Shown one piece after another: positions 36,380-44,906 of a stretch of DNA of 64,000 nt. Each line of letters begins with the position of its first letter. Within the stretch, counting starts at the first letter, position 1. The notes under the pieces are model-generated. The model made no database searches and was not told the DNA's origin. It worked only from the letters and a program-made list of their open reading frames with translations. The translations under genes and the position numbers were made by a program. The DNA is from JBCBEX01 sp038528235 (GTDB lineage Bacteria; Bacteroidota; Rhodothermia; Rhodothermales; Rubricoccaceae), in contig JBCBEX010000003.1 of the NCBI GenBank assembly GCA_038528235.1, positions 53,578-117,577 on the forward strand, written 5' to 3'.

Positions 36380-37378
36380 TTAGCTGGCCTCCGCAAATGT
36401 CTCGGCGATGGCTTCGCGGACGCCGGTGCGGACCATCTTCGCGGCCTGCCGGATGAGCTGCGTGATCGCGCGGGCCGACGAGCTGCCGTGCCCGATCATC
36501 ACCGTCCCGTCGATGCCGAGGAGCGGCGCGCCGCCGAAGTTCTCGTAGTTGAACGGCTCTGTGACCCCGCGCAGCACCTTGGCGATCGTGATCTGGTCCT
36601 CGGTCCCGAGTTGCTGCTTGCCGATCTCGCGCTTGACCATCTGGGGGAGCACGGTCGAGAAGCTCTCGCCCAGCTTTAGCATCACGTTGCCGAGGAAGCC
36701 GTCGCATACGACCACGTCGGCGCCGTGGGCGAGCACGTCGCGCCCCTCGATGTTGCCGACGAAGTTGAGTGCGGCGTCTTGGAGAAGCGGATACGTCGCC
36801 TTGGCGAGGTCGTTGCCCTTGCCCGGCTCTTCGCCGACGTTCACCAGCCCAACGCTGGGGTTGTCCTTGCCCATCACCTTCTCGACGAAGACGCGGCCCA
36901 TGTGCGCGAACTGGACGAGGTGCTCGGGACGGCAGTCCACGTTGGCGCCCACGTCGAGGACGAGCGTGACGCCGGTGACGGTCGGGAAGTAGCCCGGCAG
37001 CGGCGCTCGGCTCACGCCGGGGAGCCGCCCGACGAGGAAGAGCGCGCCAGCCATCACCGCGCCGGTGTTGCCGGCCGAGATGAAGGCGTCGGCGTGCCCC
37101 TGCTTGTGCATACCCAGCCCGAGGTGGATGGACGACTGCCGCTTGGTCTTGATCGCCGTCGTTGGCGACTCGTCCATGCCGATCACCTCGGGCGCATGGA
37201 CGACCTGGATCGGTAGGCCCACATGGTCGATCTCGTCGAGGTGGGCACGGACGACGGGCTCGGGCCCGACGAGCGCCACGGCAATGTCGCCCGAGCGCGT
37301 GGCCTCCACGGCTCCTTCGACCACCACCTTCGGGGCGTGATCGCCCCCCACAGCATCGACGGCAACAGTGATCGGCAT
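36380..37378 (-). CDS. plsX: Phosphate acyltransferase PlsX
   Basis: 332 residues from ATG 37378 (MPITVAVDAVGGDHAPKVVV), the normal family start. The enzyme converts acyl-ACP to acyl-phosphate for phospholipid synthesis, at the cytoplasmic face of the membrane. Motifs include SAGNTGAVMAGALFLVGRLP and VCDGFLGNVMLKLGE. It is the third gene of the conserved DUF177-rpmF-plsX group, 197 bp after rpmF. fabH, which often follows, is absent here. Confidence 0.97.
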   Translation of the reverse strand: MPITVAVDAVGGDHAPKVVVEGAVEATRSGDIAVALVGPEPVVRAHLDEIDHVGLPIQVVHAPEVIGMDESPTTAIKTKRQSSIHLGLGMHKQGHADAFISAGNTGAVMAGALFLVGRLPGVSRAPLPGYFPTVTGVTLVLDVGANVDCRPEHLVQFAHMGRVFVEKVMGKDNPSVGLVNVGEEPGKGNDLAKATYPLLQDAALNFVGNIEGRDVLAHGADVVVCDGFLGNVMLKLGESFSTVLPQMVKREIGKQQLGTEDQITIAKVLRGVTEPFNYENFGGAPLLGIDGTVMIGHGSSSARAITQLIRQAAKMVRTGVREAIAETFAEAS

Positions 37379-37575
37379 GAGAGGCAACGGCTGGGAGAAA
37401 GGGATGGGAGACGGGACAAAAATATACGGGGAGGGCTCCGCATACGATCCCAGGCGCACACGACCTCCGCTGAGGAGACTGTGCGATCGGCGTACGGATC
37501 CCGCCCGCACAGCAACGCGCCGCCCAGCACGTGGCCGAGCGGCGCGAAGAAGCGGGCGAAGACCCGGCTAGAGAC

Positions 37576-37770
37576 CTAGTAGTTGACGTCCTCCTTCACC
37601 GCGACGACCTGGCGACCGCGGTAGTAGCCGCAGGACGGGCAGGCGCGGTGGCGCTTGTGCGGGCTGCCGCAGCTGGGGCACTCCTGCACGACAGGCAGCG
37701 AGCGAACCTTGTACTGGGCGCGGCGGGTGCGGGTGCGGGCCTTCGAGTGGCGGCGCTTCGGGTTGGCCAT
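37576..37770 (-). CDS. rpmF: 50S ribosomal protein L32
   Basis: 64 residues from ATG 37770: MANPKRRHSKARTRTRR opening, then a zinc ribbon with two CPSCG motifs (ECPSCGSPHKRHRACPSCGY). The C-terminus GRQVVAVKEDVNY is slightly extended. It sits between DUF177 (41 bp upstream) and plsX, the order found in many bacteria. Confidence 0.97.
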   Translation of the reverse strand: MANPKRRHSKARTRTRRAQYKVRSLPVVQECPSCGSPHKRHRACPSCGYYRGRQVVAVKEDVNY

Positions 37771-37811
37771 GGGTCTGGGGGCTAGGCTGGATGTAAAGTC
37801 GGGGGAGGCGC

Positions 37812-38342
37812 TCAGTCGCGGCCTGATTCGTCCTGGGTGCTGCTGGCATCGGCAAGACCTAGGAGGGCTTCCCACCGCGCATCGATGGGGGCGCCTTCGG
37901 GCGTGGTGAGCGCTCCGAATGTGGTCGTGATCTCCTGGTCGCGGGCTTCGGGCGCGACACGGCGCATCGGAAGCGCCAGCATCAGCGTCTCGCGGACAGC
38001 ATCGGCGATGTCTACGGGAGCCCGGTCGTCCGGTAGCTCGCGGACATCCTCGTCGTCGGCCATGAGCGGCGACCCCGGAGGCACGAACAGGAGTGTATGC
38101 TCGCCGCTGACCGGCTCGTCGAACGGAGCCAGGGTACGGTCGCAGACGAGGTGTGCCACAGCGTCGACCGTGTAGCGCAAGTACAGCCGCCGACTCCGCG
38201 GGTCGAGGTCGTGGTAGTCAAGCTGCGCGCGAACAGCGATGCCGCTGAACGCCTGCGCGTCTAGGCCGAGGTCGGCGGGGACCGGGTGCAGGTCGATCGT
38301 GTGCGTACCAGGCTGTAGCGCGGCCGTGTCGATCAAGAGCAT
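37812..38342 (-). CDS. DUF177/YceD-family protein
   Basis: 176 residues from ATG 38342. Features of the family: an N-terminal segment, then AQLDYHDLDPRSRRLYLRYT and LVCDRTLAPFDEPVSGEH, and an acidic C-terminal part. E. coli YceD and plant DUF177 proteins are linked to 23S rRNA accumulation; the same role here is inferred. Its place immediately before rpmF is the strongest evidence, because divergent members are hard to recognise by sequence alone. The usual Cys of the middle region is kept (LVCDRT). Confidence 0.85.
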   Translation of the reverse strand: MLLIDTAALQPGTHTIDLHPVPADLGLDAQAFSGIAVRAQLDYHDLDPRSRRLYLRYTVDAVAHLVCDRTLAPFDEPVSGEHTLLFVPPGSPLMADDEDVRELPDDRAPVDIADAVRETLMLALPMRRVAPEARDQEITTTFGALTTPEGAPIDARWEALLGLADASSTQDESGRD

Positions 38343-38568
38343 GGGACAGTCGAAAAAGTACAGGAGTCCCTGGGAGGCTCTGTGTCCTGTGCTGCAGCAC
38401 GTCGGGTGCTTGCAGGACGGGAGTGTACCAGAGGGACAGAAGGGAAAAATAAAGAAGCTAGCGAAAGGGACCAACCTCTCCTTCAATTCTCCGCACGAGG
38501 GGCTACGATGGAGGCCGGGAGGAATTCGTCTACGTACTTCCAAGCCTCTGCCGATGTTGCCCCGCATG

Positions 38569-38794
38569 TGTGCACAAGGTGTGGATAGCGCAGGCGCCCA
38601 TGAGTGGCTTCCCGCGCGCCTCCACAGCCCACCGAGCCGCGTGCTCAAAAGAATCTTCACTTAATAACCCAAAGCCTAAATTGATATATACTTGAGTGAT
38701 CATGTATTTTCGTGGACAAAATGTGGAAAACGTGTCCTCTGCAGTGAAATTTGCCGGTCCAGCACGCGCCAGCAGTCCGCTTCGTCGTGGATAA
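38569..38794. other. oriC: Candidate chromosomal replication origin (DnaA-box cluster)
   Basis: Five 9-mers close to TGTGGATAA (reverse complement of the DnaA box TTATCCACA) lie in one orientation: TGTGCACAA 38569-38577 (2 mismatches), TGTGGATAG 38580-38588 (1), CGTGGACAA 38711-38719 (2), TGTGGAAAA 38722-38730 (1) and CGTGGATAA 38786-38794 (1). They flank an AT-rich stretch suitable for unwinding. Placement directly upstream of dnaA-dnaN is classic for origins. Not all oriC regions adjoin dnaA, so this is a candidate. Confidence 0.6.
38681..38710 (+). promoter_or_regulatory. Possible dnaA promoter
   Basis: TTGATA at 38681-38686 and TATTTT at 38705-38710 are spaced by 18 bp, within the AT-rich stretch and directly before two DnaA-box-like sequences. 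This is a layout that would allow DnaA autoregulation. Confidence 0.35.
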
Positions 38795-38942
38795 CCTTGC
38801 CACCTCGTCTCCAGCCGGTTGCGAGTGTTGGGCGGGGCTGATAACTTCTACGAGTACCACCAAACCCACCTCTTCGTCTCGGCGCCCCTGCGCGGCGCCT
38901 CGCGGGAAGCCGCCCCGCACGCCGAGTACCGCCACTTCATCG

Positions 38943-40496
38943 ATGCACCCTGACTCGCCGCACGACGCCTGGAGCCGCTGCCTGGAAATCATCCGGGACA
39001 ACATCAGCCGACAGAGCTTCCGGACCTGGTTTGCGCCGCTCAAAGCGGTGAGTCTCACCGAAGAGGAGGGCCTCCGCAAGCTGACCGTTCAGCTGCCGAG
39101 TCGGTTCTACTACGAGTGGATCGAAGAGCACTACTTTGCGCTGCTTCGCAAGACCGTTACGAAGGTCCTTGGCCCTAACGGACGACTGTACTACGATATC
39201 CTCATCGAGTCGCCGCAGGCGCCGGGCACGGCGACCCCGCGCGAACGAGGCGGCGACAGCAACAGCGCTGGCACGACGGTGCAGCTCCCAGCGCGACCAG
39301 GTGGTGCCCCGGCACCCCCGCCGAACGCAGGCGTGCCGGGCGTCGCTCCGCCGAGCAGGCCCGGGTACCCAGGCACCCCGCCGCGCGAGCCGGTGCCGCC
39401 CTACCACCAGCCTGCCTCCCCGACGAACCCGTTCGTCATCCCCGGCATCCGCAAGCCGCAGGTCGACCCCAACCTGAACCCCGGCTACACCTTCGAGCGC
39501 TTCATCGAGGGCGACTGCAACCGCCTCGCGCGCAGTGCCGCGTGGGCCATCGCCCAGCAGCCGGGCGCGACGTCGTTCAACCCGTTCCTCATCTACGGTG
39601 GCGTCGGCCTCGGCAAGACGCACCTTATCCAGGCCATCGGCAACCACGCCAAGCTGCACGGCCACGCCGACACGGTGCTCTACGTCTCCAGCGAGCAGTT
39701 CACCAACCAGTTCGTCCAGGCGATCAAGGACAACAACGCGAGCGACTTCTCGAATTTCTACCGCCAAATCGACGTCCTGATCGTGGACGACGTGCAGTTC
39801 TTCAGCGGCAAGGAGAAGACGCAAGAGGAGTTCTTCCACATCTTCAACGCGCTGCACCAGGCGGGCAAGCAGATCGTGCTCTCGTCGGACCGCGCGCCGA
39901 AGGACATCGTGGGCATCGAGGAGAGGCTGCTCTCGCGCTTCTCGTGGGGCCTCGCCGCCGACGTGCAGCTTCCCGAGTTGGAGACACGCACCGCGATCCT
40001 CCGTCGGAAGGCCGAGGACGACGGCATCCGCGTCGCGCCCGAGGTGATCGACTACATCGCGACGAACGTGAAGAGCAACATCCGCGAGCTCGAAGGCTCG
40101 CTGATCCGGCTCCTCGCCCACGCCGCGCTGCACGACCGCGAGATCGACCTCCCGCTCGCCCGCGAAGTCCTGAAGGACCTCATCAAGGACATCCGGATCA
40201 CGCTCAACGTCGAGGAGATCCAGCGCATCACCTGCGAGTTCTTCGAGATCCCCGAAGACCTCGTCCGCGCCCGCACCCGCAAGCGCGAGGTCGTCCGCGC
40301 GCGCCAGGTGGCGATGTATTTCGCCAAGCAGTTCACCGAGCAGTCGCTCAAGTCGATCGGCCTGCAGTTCGGCGGCCGGGACCACTCGACGGTGATCCAC
40401 GCGATCAACAGCGTCGAGGACCAGATCGAGACCGACCCGCGCTTCCGCGAAATGATCTCCGACCTGCGCGGCAAGCTAGAACTGCACACGCGCTAG
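38943..40496 (+). CDS. dnaA: Chromosomal replication initiator DnaA
   Basis: 517 residues from ATG 38943 (MHPDSPHDAWSRCLEIIRDN), where domain I starts. Domain II (about 95-170) is Pro/Gly-rich linker. Domain III is AAA+ with Walker A GGVGLGKTH at about residue 219, Walker B VLIVDDVQFF, and sensor motifs. Domain IV carries the DnaA-box-binding signature GGRDHSTVIHAI near the C-terminus. It binds DnaA boxes in oriC and melts DNA. dnaN follows after a 199-bp gap, and the origin-like sequence precedes it. Confidence 0.98.
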   Translation: MHPDSPHDAWSRCLEIIRDNISRQSFRTWFAPLKAVSLTEEEGLRKLTVQLPSRFYYEWIEEHYFALLRKTVTKVLGPNGRLYYDILIESPQAPGTATPRERGGDSNSAGTTVQLPARPGGAPAPPPNAGVPGVAPPSRPGYPGTPPREPVPPYHQPASPTNPFVIPGIRKPQVDPNLNPGYTFERFIEGDCNRLARSAAWAIAQQPGATSFNPFLIYGGVGLGKTHLIQAIGNHAKLHGHADTVLYVSSEQFTNQFVQAIKDNNASDFSNFYRQIDVLIVDDVQFFSGKEKTQEEFFHIFNALHQAGKQIVLSSDRAPKDIVGIEERLLSRFSWGLAADVQLPELETRTAILRRKAEDDGIRVAPEVIDYIATNVKSNIRELEGSLIRLLAHAALHDREIDLPLAREVLKDLIKDIRITLNVEEIQRITCEFFEIPEDLVRARTRKREVVRARQVAMYFAKQFTEQSLKSIGLQFGGRDHSTVIHAINSVEDQIETDPRFREMISDLRGKLELHTR

Positions 40497-40695
40497 CGTG
40501 GGCCGGTGTTGCGGTGACGCCGTGTCGCGGTGACTCCGTTTTGGAGTTCGATGCGCTAGCTATCGCCTGTGCGTCCTCACCGCACCACTGCGGAACTGCC
40601 GCAGCGCAACACCTATCCCTCTGGCACCTTCTGCGGGCTGCGCCGTATACTTCAGGTCCGACTTTACACTCAGCCGCTTTCTGCCCCCAACCGCC

Positions 40696-41826
40696 ATGAA
40701 ATTCTCGGTTTCCAGCCGGGACCTCCAGCAGGCGCTCACGAGCGTCAACGGGGCCGTCCCGACCAAGAGCACCCTGCCCATCCTCGAGTGCGCGCTCTTC
40801 GAACGCGACGGCGACCACCTCGTGTTGAGCGCCACCGACCTCGAGATCTCGATCGTGCAACGCCTCTCGGTGGCCTTCGAGTCGAACGGCACCGACGGCG
40901 GCGGGCGCATCGCGGTCCCAGCGAAGCGGCTCCTCGACACGCTCCGCGCGCTCCCCGACCTCCCCGTCACGTTCCACGCGGACGGCGAGTTCAATGTCGA
41001 ACTCACGACCGACCAAGGCCGCTACAAGATGGTCGGCTACGACGGGGCCGACTACCCCGCACTGCCGCAGCTCGACGCCGAGCAAGCCATCGAAGCCAAC
41101 GCGGCCCTCGTCAAGCGCGCCATCGACAAGACGGGCTTCGCGGTGAGCAAGGACGCGCTCCGCCCAGCGATGATGGGGGTCTACTTCCAGGTGCACCCGG
41201 AGAACACGCGCGTGGTCGCCACCGATGGGCACCGGCTCGTGCGCCTCACGCTGAGCACGCTCACGAGCGACAGCGCCGCCGACTTCGTCGTCCCGGAGAA
41301 GGCCCTCAGCCTCGCGGGCAAGGCGGCGGGCGACGGGGCCTGCACCATCCGCGCAGGCGGCGGCTTCGTCAGCTTCGACTTCGGCCAGACTAAGGTCATC
41401 GGCCGCATGATCGACGAGGCATACCCCAACTACGAGGCCGTCATCCCGATGGACAACGACCGCATGCTCACGGTCAGCCGCGAGGCGATGCTGCAGGCCG
41501 TCAAGCGCGTCGCGCTCTACTCGTCGTCGATGACGCACCAGATCCGGCTCTCGCTCAAGGCCAACGAGATGACCATCTCGGCCGAGGACATCGAGCGCGC
41601 CTCCGAGGCGAAGGAGCGCGTGCTCTGCGAGTACGACAGCGACCCGATGGAGATCGGCTTCAACTCGCTCTACCTCGGCGAGGTGCTGTCCAACCTCGAC
41701 GGCGAGGACGTGCAGTTCGCCTTCTCGTCGCCCAACCGCGCGGGCGTGGTCATGCCCGTGGACCAGGGCGACGGCGAGGACATGCTGATGCTCATCATGC
41801 CGGTGATGCTCAACACCTACGCCTGA
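40696..41826 (+). CDS. dnaN: DNA polymerase III beta clamp
   Basis: 376 residues. The opening MKFSVSSRDLQQALTSVNGA and the three repeated clamp domains are evident; TKSTLPILECALFE and the C-terminal VMPVMLNTYA are family hallmarks. The ring-shaped dimer tethers polymerase and repair proteins to DNA. It has its own 199-bp upstream gap and a terminator-like hairpin after it. recF, often next, is not here. Confidence 0.98.
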   Translation: MKFSVSSRDLQQALTSVNGAVPTKSTLPILECALFERDGDHLVLSATDLEISIVQRLSVAFESNGTDGGGRIAVPAKRLLDTLRALPDLPVTFHADGEFNVELTTDQGRYKMVGYDGADYPALPQLDAEQAIEANAALVKRAIDKTGFAVSKDALRPAMMGVYFQVHPENTRVVATDGHRLVRLTLSTLTSDSAADFVVPEKALSLAGKAAGDGACTIRAGGGFVSFDFGQTKVIGRMIDEAYPNYEAVIPMDNDRMLTVSREAMLQAVKRVALYSSSMTHQIRLSLKANEMTISAEDIERASEAKERVLCEYDSDPMEIGFNSLYLGEVLSNLDGEDVQFAFSSPNRAGVVMPVDQGDGEDMLMLIMPVMLNTYA

Positions 41827-41855
41827 GCACGCTCGCGCCCCTCTCTCGACGTACA

Positions 41856-41886
41856 GGGCCGTCTACCGCAGGGTAGGCGGCCCTTC
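41856..41886 (+). terminator. Terminator hairpin after dnaN
   Basis: GGGCCGTCTACC (41856-41867) pairs with GGTAGGCGGCCC (41872-41883) with one G-U pair and a 4-base loop, followed by TTCGTG. The stem is strong, while the U-tract is weak. Confidence 0.6.
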
Positions 41887-41972
41887 GTGCATGCTGGTTT
41901 CGCCGCAGCGACGAACGCCACACCGCCGGCGGCGTAGGAACTGTCCTGTCTCACTAGCACGTCTGCACTGAC

Positions 41973-42170
41973 ATGTCGAAGGAACGCCCGTCCGTCCCCC
42001 CGTCCGCCGCTACTCCGATCCCCGTCGATCCGACCCAGCCCGCCCTCAACGTCGTCCACGACACGGGCTCGCTCGGCGTCGAGAAGCCGGTGGTCCACCT
42101 CGACGAGGAGCAGGTGAAGCAGGCCGAGGCCGAAGGCAAAGGCTACCGCTCGTCGACGGACGAGGCCTAA
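41973..42170 (+). CDS. Small acidic hypothetical protein
   Basis: 65 residues, no signal or membrane segment. The first half is Pro-rich (PSVPPSAATPIPVDPTQP) and the second acidic (HLDEEQVKQAEAEGKG); it is probably disordered. Codon third positions are almost all G or C, like the neighbouring real genes, which is the main reason to accept it. No family is recognised. Confidence 0.5.
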   Translation: MSKERPSVPPSAATPIPVDPTQPALNVVHDTGSLGVEKPVVHLDEEQVKQAEAEGKGYRSSTDEA

Positions 42171-42295
42171 GGCCCTGCGACCGCGCCGCGCCCATGAGGG
42201 CGAGCCGCCCGCATCGCGCCCGATGTTCACGCAGGCGCCCGCTCGCCTGCGCGTAGCTTGACCGGCTCGTCCTCTTTGCCGAAGTCCCCCGTCCC

Positions 42296-43117
42296 ATGTC
42301 GCCCTGGATCGCTGCGGTCGGCAGCGTGCTGCTGGTCAGCCTCGTATCGCTCGTGGGGCTGGTGACGCTGTCGTGGCGCGCGGCGCGGCTGGAGCGCATG
42401 GTGTTCCTGCTCGTCGCGCTCGCCGTCGGCGCGATGCTCGGCAGCGCCGTCCTGCACCTCATCCCCGAGGCCTACCACCAACTCGACGATGGGCGGCTTG
42501 TCGGCGGCCTCGTGCTTGCTGGCATGATGGCCTTCTTTGTGCTGGAGAAGTTTCTCCACTGGCAGCACGATCACGGCATGACGAGCCACGCCGCTGCCTG
42601 CGTCGCCGACGAGGACCACGCCCACGAAGTGCCCGCGCCCGTGAAGCCCTTCGCGCTGATGAACCTCGTCGGCGACGCCGCGCACAACCTCATCGACGGG
42701 ATGGTGATCGCGGCGGCCTACCTCGTCTCGATCCCCGCCGGGATCGTCACGACCATTGCCGTGCTGCTGCATGAGCTGCCGCAGGAGATCGGCGACTTCG
42801 GGGTGCTGGTCTACGGCGGCATGTCGCGGCGGCGGGCGCTGGCGCTCAACTTTGCCTCGGGGCTCATCGGCGTGATCGGGGCCGTGATCGCGCTCGTGAT
42901 CGGCGCGCGCGTGGAGGCGTTCGGGGCCTACCTGCTGCCCATCACGGCGGGGTCGTTCCTCTACATCGCCGGGAGCGACCTCATCCCGGAGTTGCACCAC
43001 CACAGCCACCCCGCGATCAAGTCGGTGTGGCAGTTCGCGATGATCCTGCTCGGCATCGCGCTGATGGTGCTGCCGCTGCTCGCCGAGGAGGCGCTCGGCC
43101 TGAGCCACGCGCACTGA
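42296..43117 (+). CDS. ZIP-family divalent metal transporter
   Basis: 273 residues with about seven to eight membrane segments. ZIP motifs are clear: HNLIDGMVIAAAY in TM4 and HELPQEIGDFGVLVYGG in TM5, which hold the metal-site His, Asp and Glu residues. A His-rich cytoplasmic loop between TM3 and TM4 (HWQHDHGMTSH...DEDHAHE) and a C-terminal HAH may handle metal. It probably imports zinc or another divalent cation across the inner membrane. ATG at 42296 gives a clean start at TM1. Confidence 0.92.
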   Translation: MSPWIAAVGSVLLVSLVSLVGLVTLSWRAARLERMVFLLVALAVGAMLGSAVLHLIPEAYHQLDDGRLVGGLVLAGMMAFFVLEKFLHWQHDHGMTSHAAACVADEDHAHEVPAPVKPFALMNLVGDAAHNLIDGMVIAAAYLVSIPAGIVTTIAVLLHELPQEIGDFGVLVYGGMSRRRALALNFASGLIGVIGAVIALVIGARVEAFGAYLLPITAGSFLYIAGSDLIPELHHHSHPAIKSVWQFAMILLGIALMVLPLLAEEALGLSHAH

Positions 43118-43245
43118 GTGGGCTAGGTCTTCGCGCTGGGTTGCGAGCCGTGCGGCCGGGCGACTGGAACGAGGGCGTTTGGATCAGACTCGGCTTGGCA
43201 ACTATCCTGTAGGCATTACGGTCGTCCCTCCAGCCCTATTGAGCC

Positions 43246-44874
43246 ATGCTACGCCGCCTCGTCCCGCTCGCGTTTCTGCTGCTACCGGGCCCCGTGCTCG
43301 CGCAGGTCGTGGGCGAGACCAACGCCATCCTTGAGTATGTTGGCTCCGAGTACGCTGTGTTCGCCACGCCGAACTACGGCGCGCAGTTCGAAGACGAGGT
43401 GCCCTTCGGTCCCTACGAGCTTACCCAGGCCATCGACGCCGATGGCGACGGGCCCGATGGAGACGGAACAGCGTTCGACGGCTGCTCGCCCTTCCTCAAC
43501 TCGGTGGACGTGGCGGGCAAGATCGTGCTCATCAGCCGGGGCAGTTGCCCCTTCGTCGAGAAGGCCGAGAACGCCGCCAATGCGGGGGCCGTCGCCTACA
43601 TCGTCTACCAGGACACGCGCGACGGGCAGGAGGACGAGACCCTCGTGAACATGGGCGGCGACTGCGAGCCCGATGTGTGCTCGGTCCCGGGCGTGTTCCT
43701 CAGCCGCCGCGATTACAAGACGATTATCACCGAGCCTGGCTTCGCTGAGCCCGCCACAATTACGGTTGACTTTCCCGACGAGCCATCGTTTGGCTTCATC
43801 GACACCGAGGTGGTGCAACTCGGGATCTACGATGATGGGTTTATCGGAGGAGCGGCCAGATTTGTTGGTGGTGAGTTCTCGTCGTATGGCTTCGTCTACG
43901 GCGGATTCTCCCCGCTCTTCGTAGCCACCACGCTCGTTGGCCTCGAAGGCAACGTCGTCGGGAGTCCCTACAGAGGCAAATCCGAATACGTGCGCGCTAG
44001 TCGTGCTGGCTCCGTCACTCCCATCGCAGACGACACCTTCGACGAGGCGCTCCAGACCGCCTTCCGCTCCCCCGACCTCGGCGTCCTCGTCACCCTCACC
44101 GCCCGCGCTCGCACCGGCGACCCCTTCGTCTTCCTCCAACTCGCCGCCGCCAACGAGACTGCCACCGACCTCACCGACGTCTACCTCGGCCTCTTCGCCG
44201 ACTGGGACATCGTGGACGACAACGACGACACCTCCACCAACGACTTCGCCGCCTTCGCCCCCGACCTCGGCCTCGCCTACGTCTTCGACGACGACCGCGC
44301 CCAGTTCTACGGCGTCATGCCCATCCTCACGTCTGCGTACCCCGGTGCCCGGCTCTCCGGCTACACCACCGACTCCGGCGGCACCGACGTGGACATGTTC
44401 GCCGCGCTGACCGGCTTCGTGCCGCCTGCCGAGGACGAGGGCGAGCGCGCCGTGGTCGTGGGCCAGGGGCCGTACACGCTGCCCGCCGACGGCACGCCGG
44501 TGGTGCAGGCCTTCGCGCTCGTGCCGGGGCTGACCGAGGCGGAGCTGTTCGCCAACGCCGAGGCCGCGCGGGCGCTCTTCGCCGTGGCGGCCGAGGAGGA
44601 CACGCAGGCCGGCACGTACGCGCTAGCGTCGGTCTACCCCAACCCTGTGTCGACAACGGCGACGGTCGGCTTCACGCTGCCTGCGAGCGAGGACGCCCGC
44701 GTGGAGGTATTCGACCTGCTCGGGCGGCGCGTGGCGACGCTCGCCGACGGCCTCCGCGCGGCAGGCGAGCACCGCGTCACGCTCGACGCGGCGGGCCTGC
44801 CGAGCGGCGTCTACGTGGTGCGCCTCGCCACGCCGAGCGCCGCACTCACCGAGCGCATCACCGTCGTGCGTTGA
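43246..44874 (+). CDS. Secreted PA-domain protein with T9SS type-A sorting domain (paralog 4)
   Basis: 542 residues. Signal peptide MLRRLVPLAFLLLPGPVLAQ; PA domain (FDGCSPFLNSVDVAGKIVLI; Cys pair GGDCEPDVCSVPG); middle module with VGLEGNVVGSPYRG, GLFADWDIVDDNDDTSTNDF and DDDRAQFYGVM; sorting domain (YPNPVSTTATVGFTLP, VEVFDLLGRRVATLADGLR, GVYVVRL). It is the first of a second tandem pair, with paralog 5 starting 33 bp after its stop. The close spacing suggests cotranscription. Its last about 75 codons are nearly the same as those of paralog 5. Confidence 0.85.
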   Translation: MLRRLVPLAFLLLPGPVLAQVVGETNAILEYVGSEYAVFATPNYGAQFEDEVPFGPYELTQAIDADGDGPDGDGTAFDGCSPFLNSVDVAGKIVLISRGSCPFVEKAENAANAGAVAYIVYQDTRDGQEDETLVNMGGDCEPDVCSVPGVFLSRRDYKTIITEPGFAEPATITVDFPDEPSFGFIDTEVVQLGIYDDGFIGGAARFVGGEFSSYGFVYGGFSPLFVATTLVGLEGNVVGSPYRGKSEYVRASRAGSVTPIADDTFDEALQTAFRSPDLGVLVTLTARARTGDPFVFLQLAAANETATDLTDVYLGLFADWDIVDDNDDTSTNDFAAFAPDLGLAYVFDDDRAQFYGVMPILTSAYPGARLSGYTTDSGGTDVDMFAALTGFVPPAEDEGERAVVVGQGPYTLPADGTPVVQAFALVPGLTEAELFANAEAARALFAVAAEEDTQAGTYALASVYPNPVSTTATVGFTLPASEDARVEVFDLLGRRVATLADGLRAAGEHRVTLDAAGLPSGVYVVRLATPSAALTERITVVR

Positions 44875-44906
44875 GCAGTTTGATCACCTACCACCCTACA
44901 CAGTCT

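Larger units (their letters stand above)
38343..38942. other. 600-bp intergenic region between DUF177 and dnaA containing candidate oriC
   Basis: It contains an AT-rich core (about 38645-38712), five DnaA-box-like 9-mers (38569-38794) and a promoter-like pair at 38681-38710. The remainder, 38343-38560, shows nothing recognisable apart from an A-rich patch near 38443-38455. An open frame from 38751 leading into dnaA lacks family similarity before 38943. Confidence 0.6.

Noticed and set aside
38751..38942. Upstream extension of DnaA
   Set aside because: The 64 added residues are Ser/Thr/Pro-rich, overlap a DnaA-box-like site, and DnaA domain I begins at 38943.
41817..42230. Minus-strand frame opposite the small acidic protein
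   Set aside because: It overlaps the dnaN end and the terminator hairpin, and has the Arg/Val/Gly bias of shadows.
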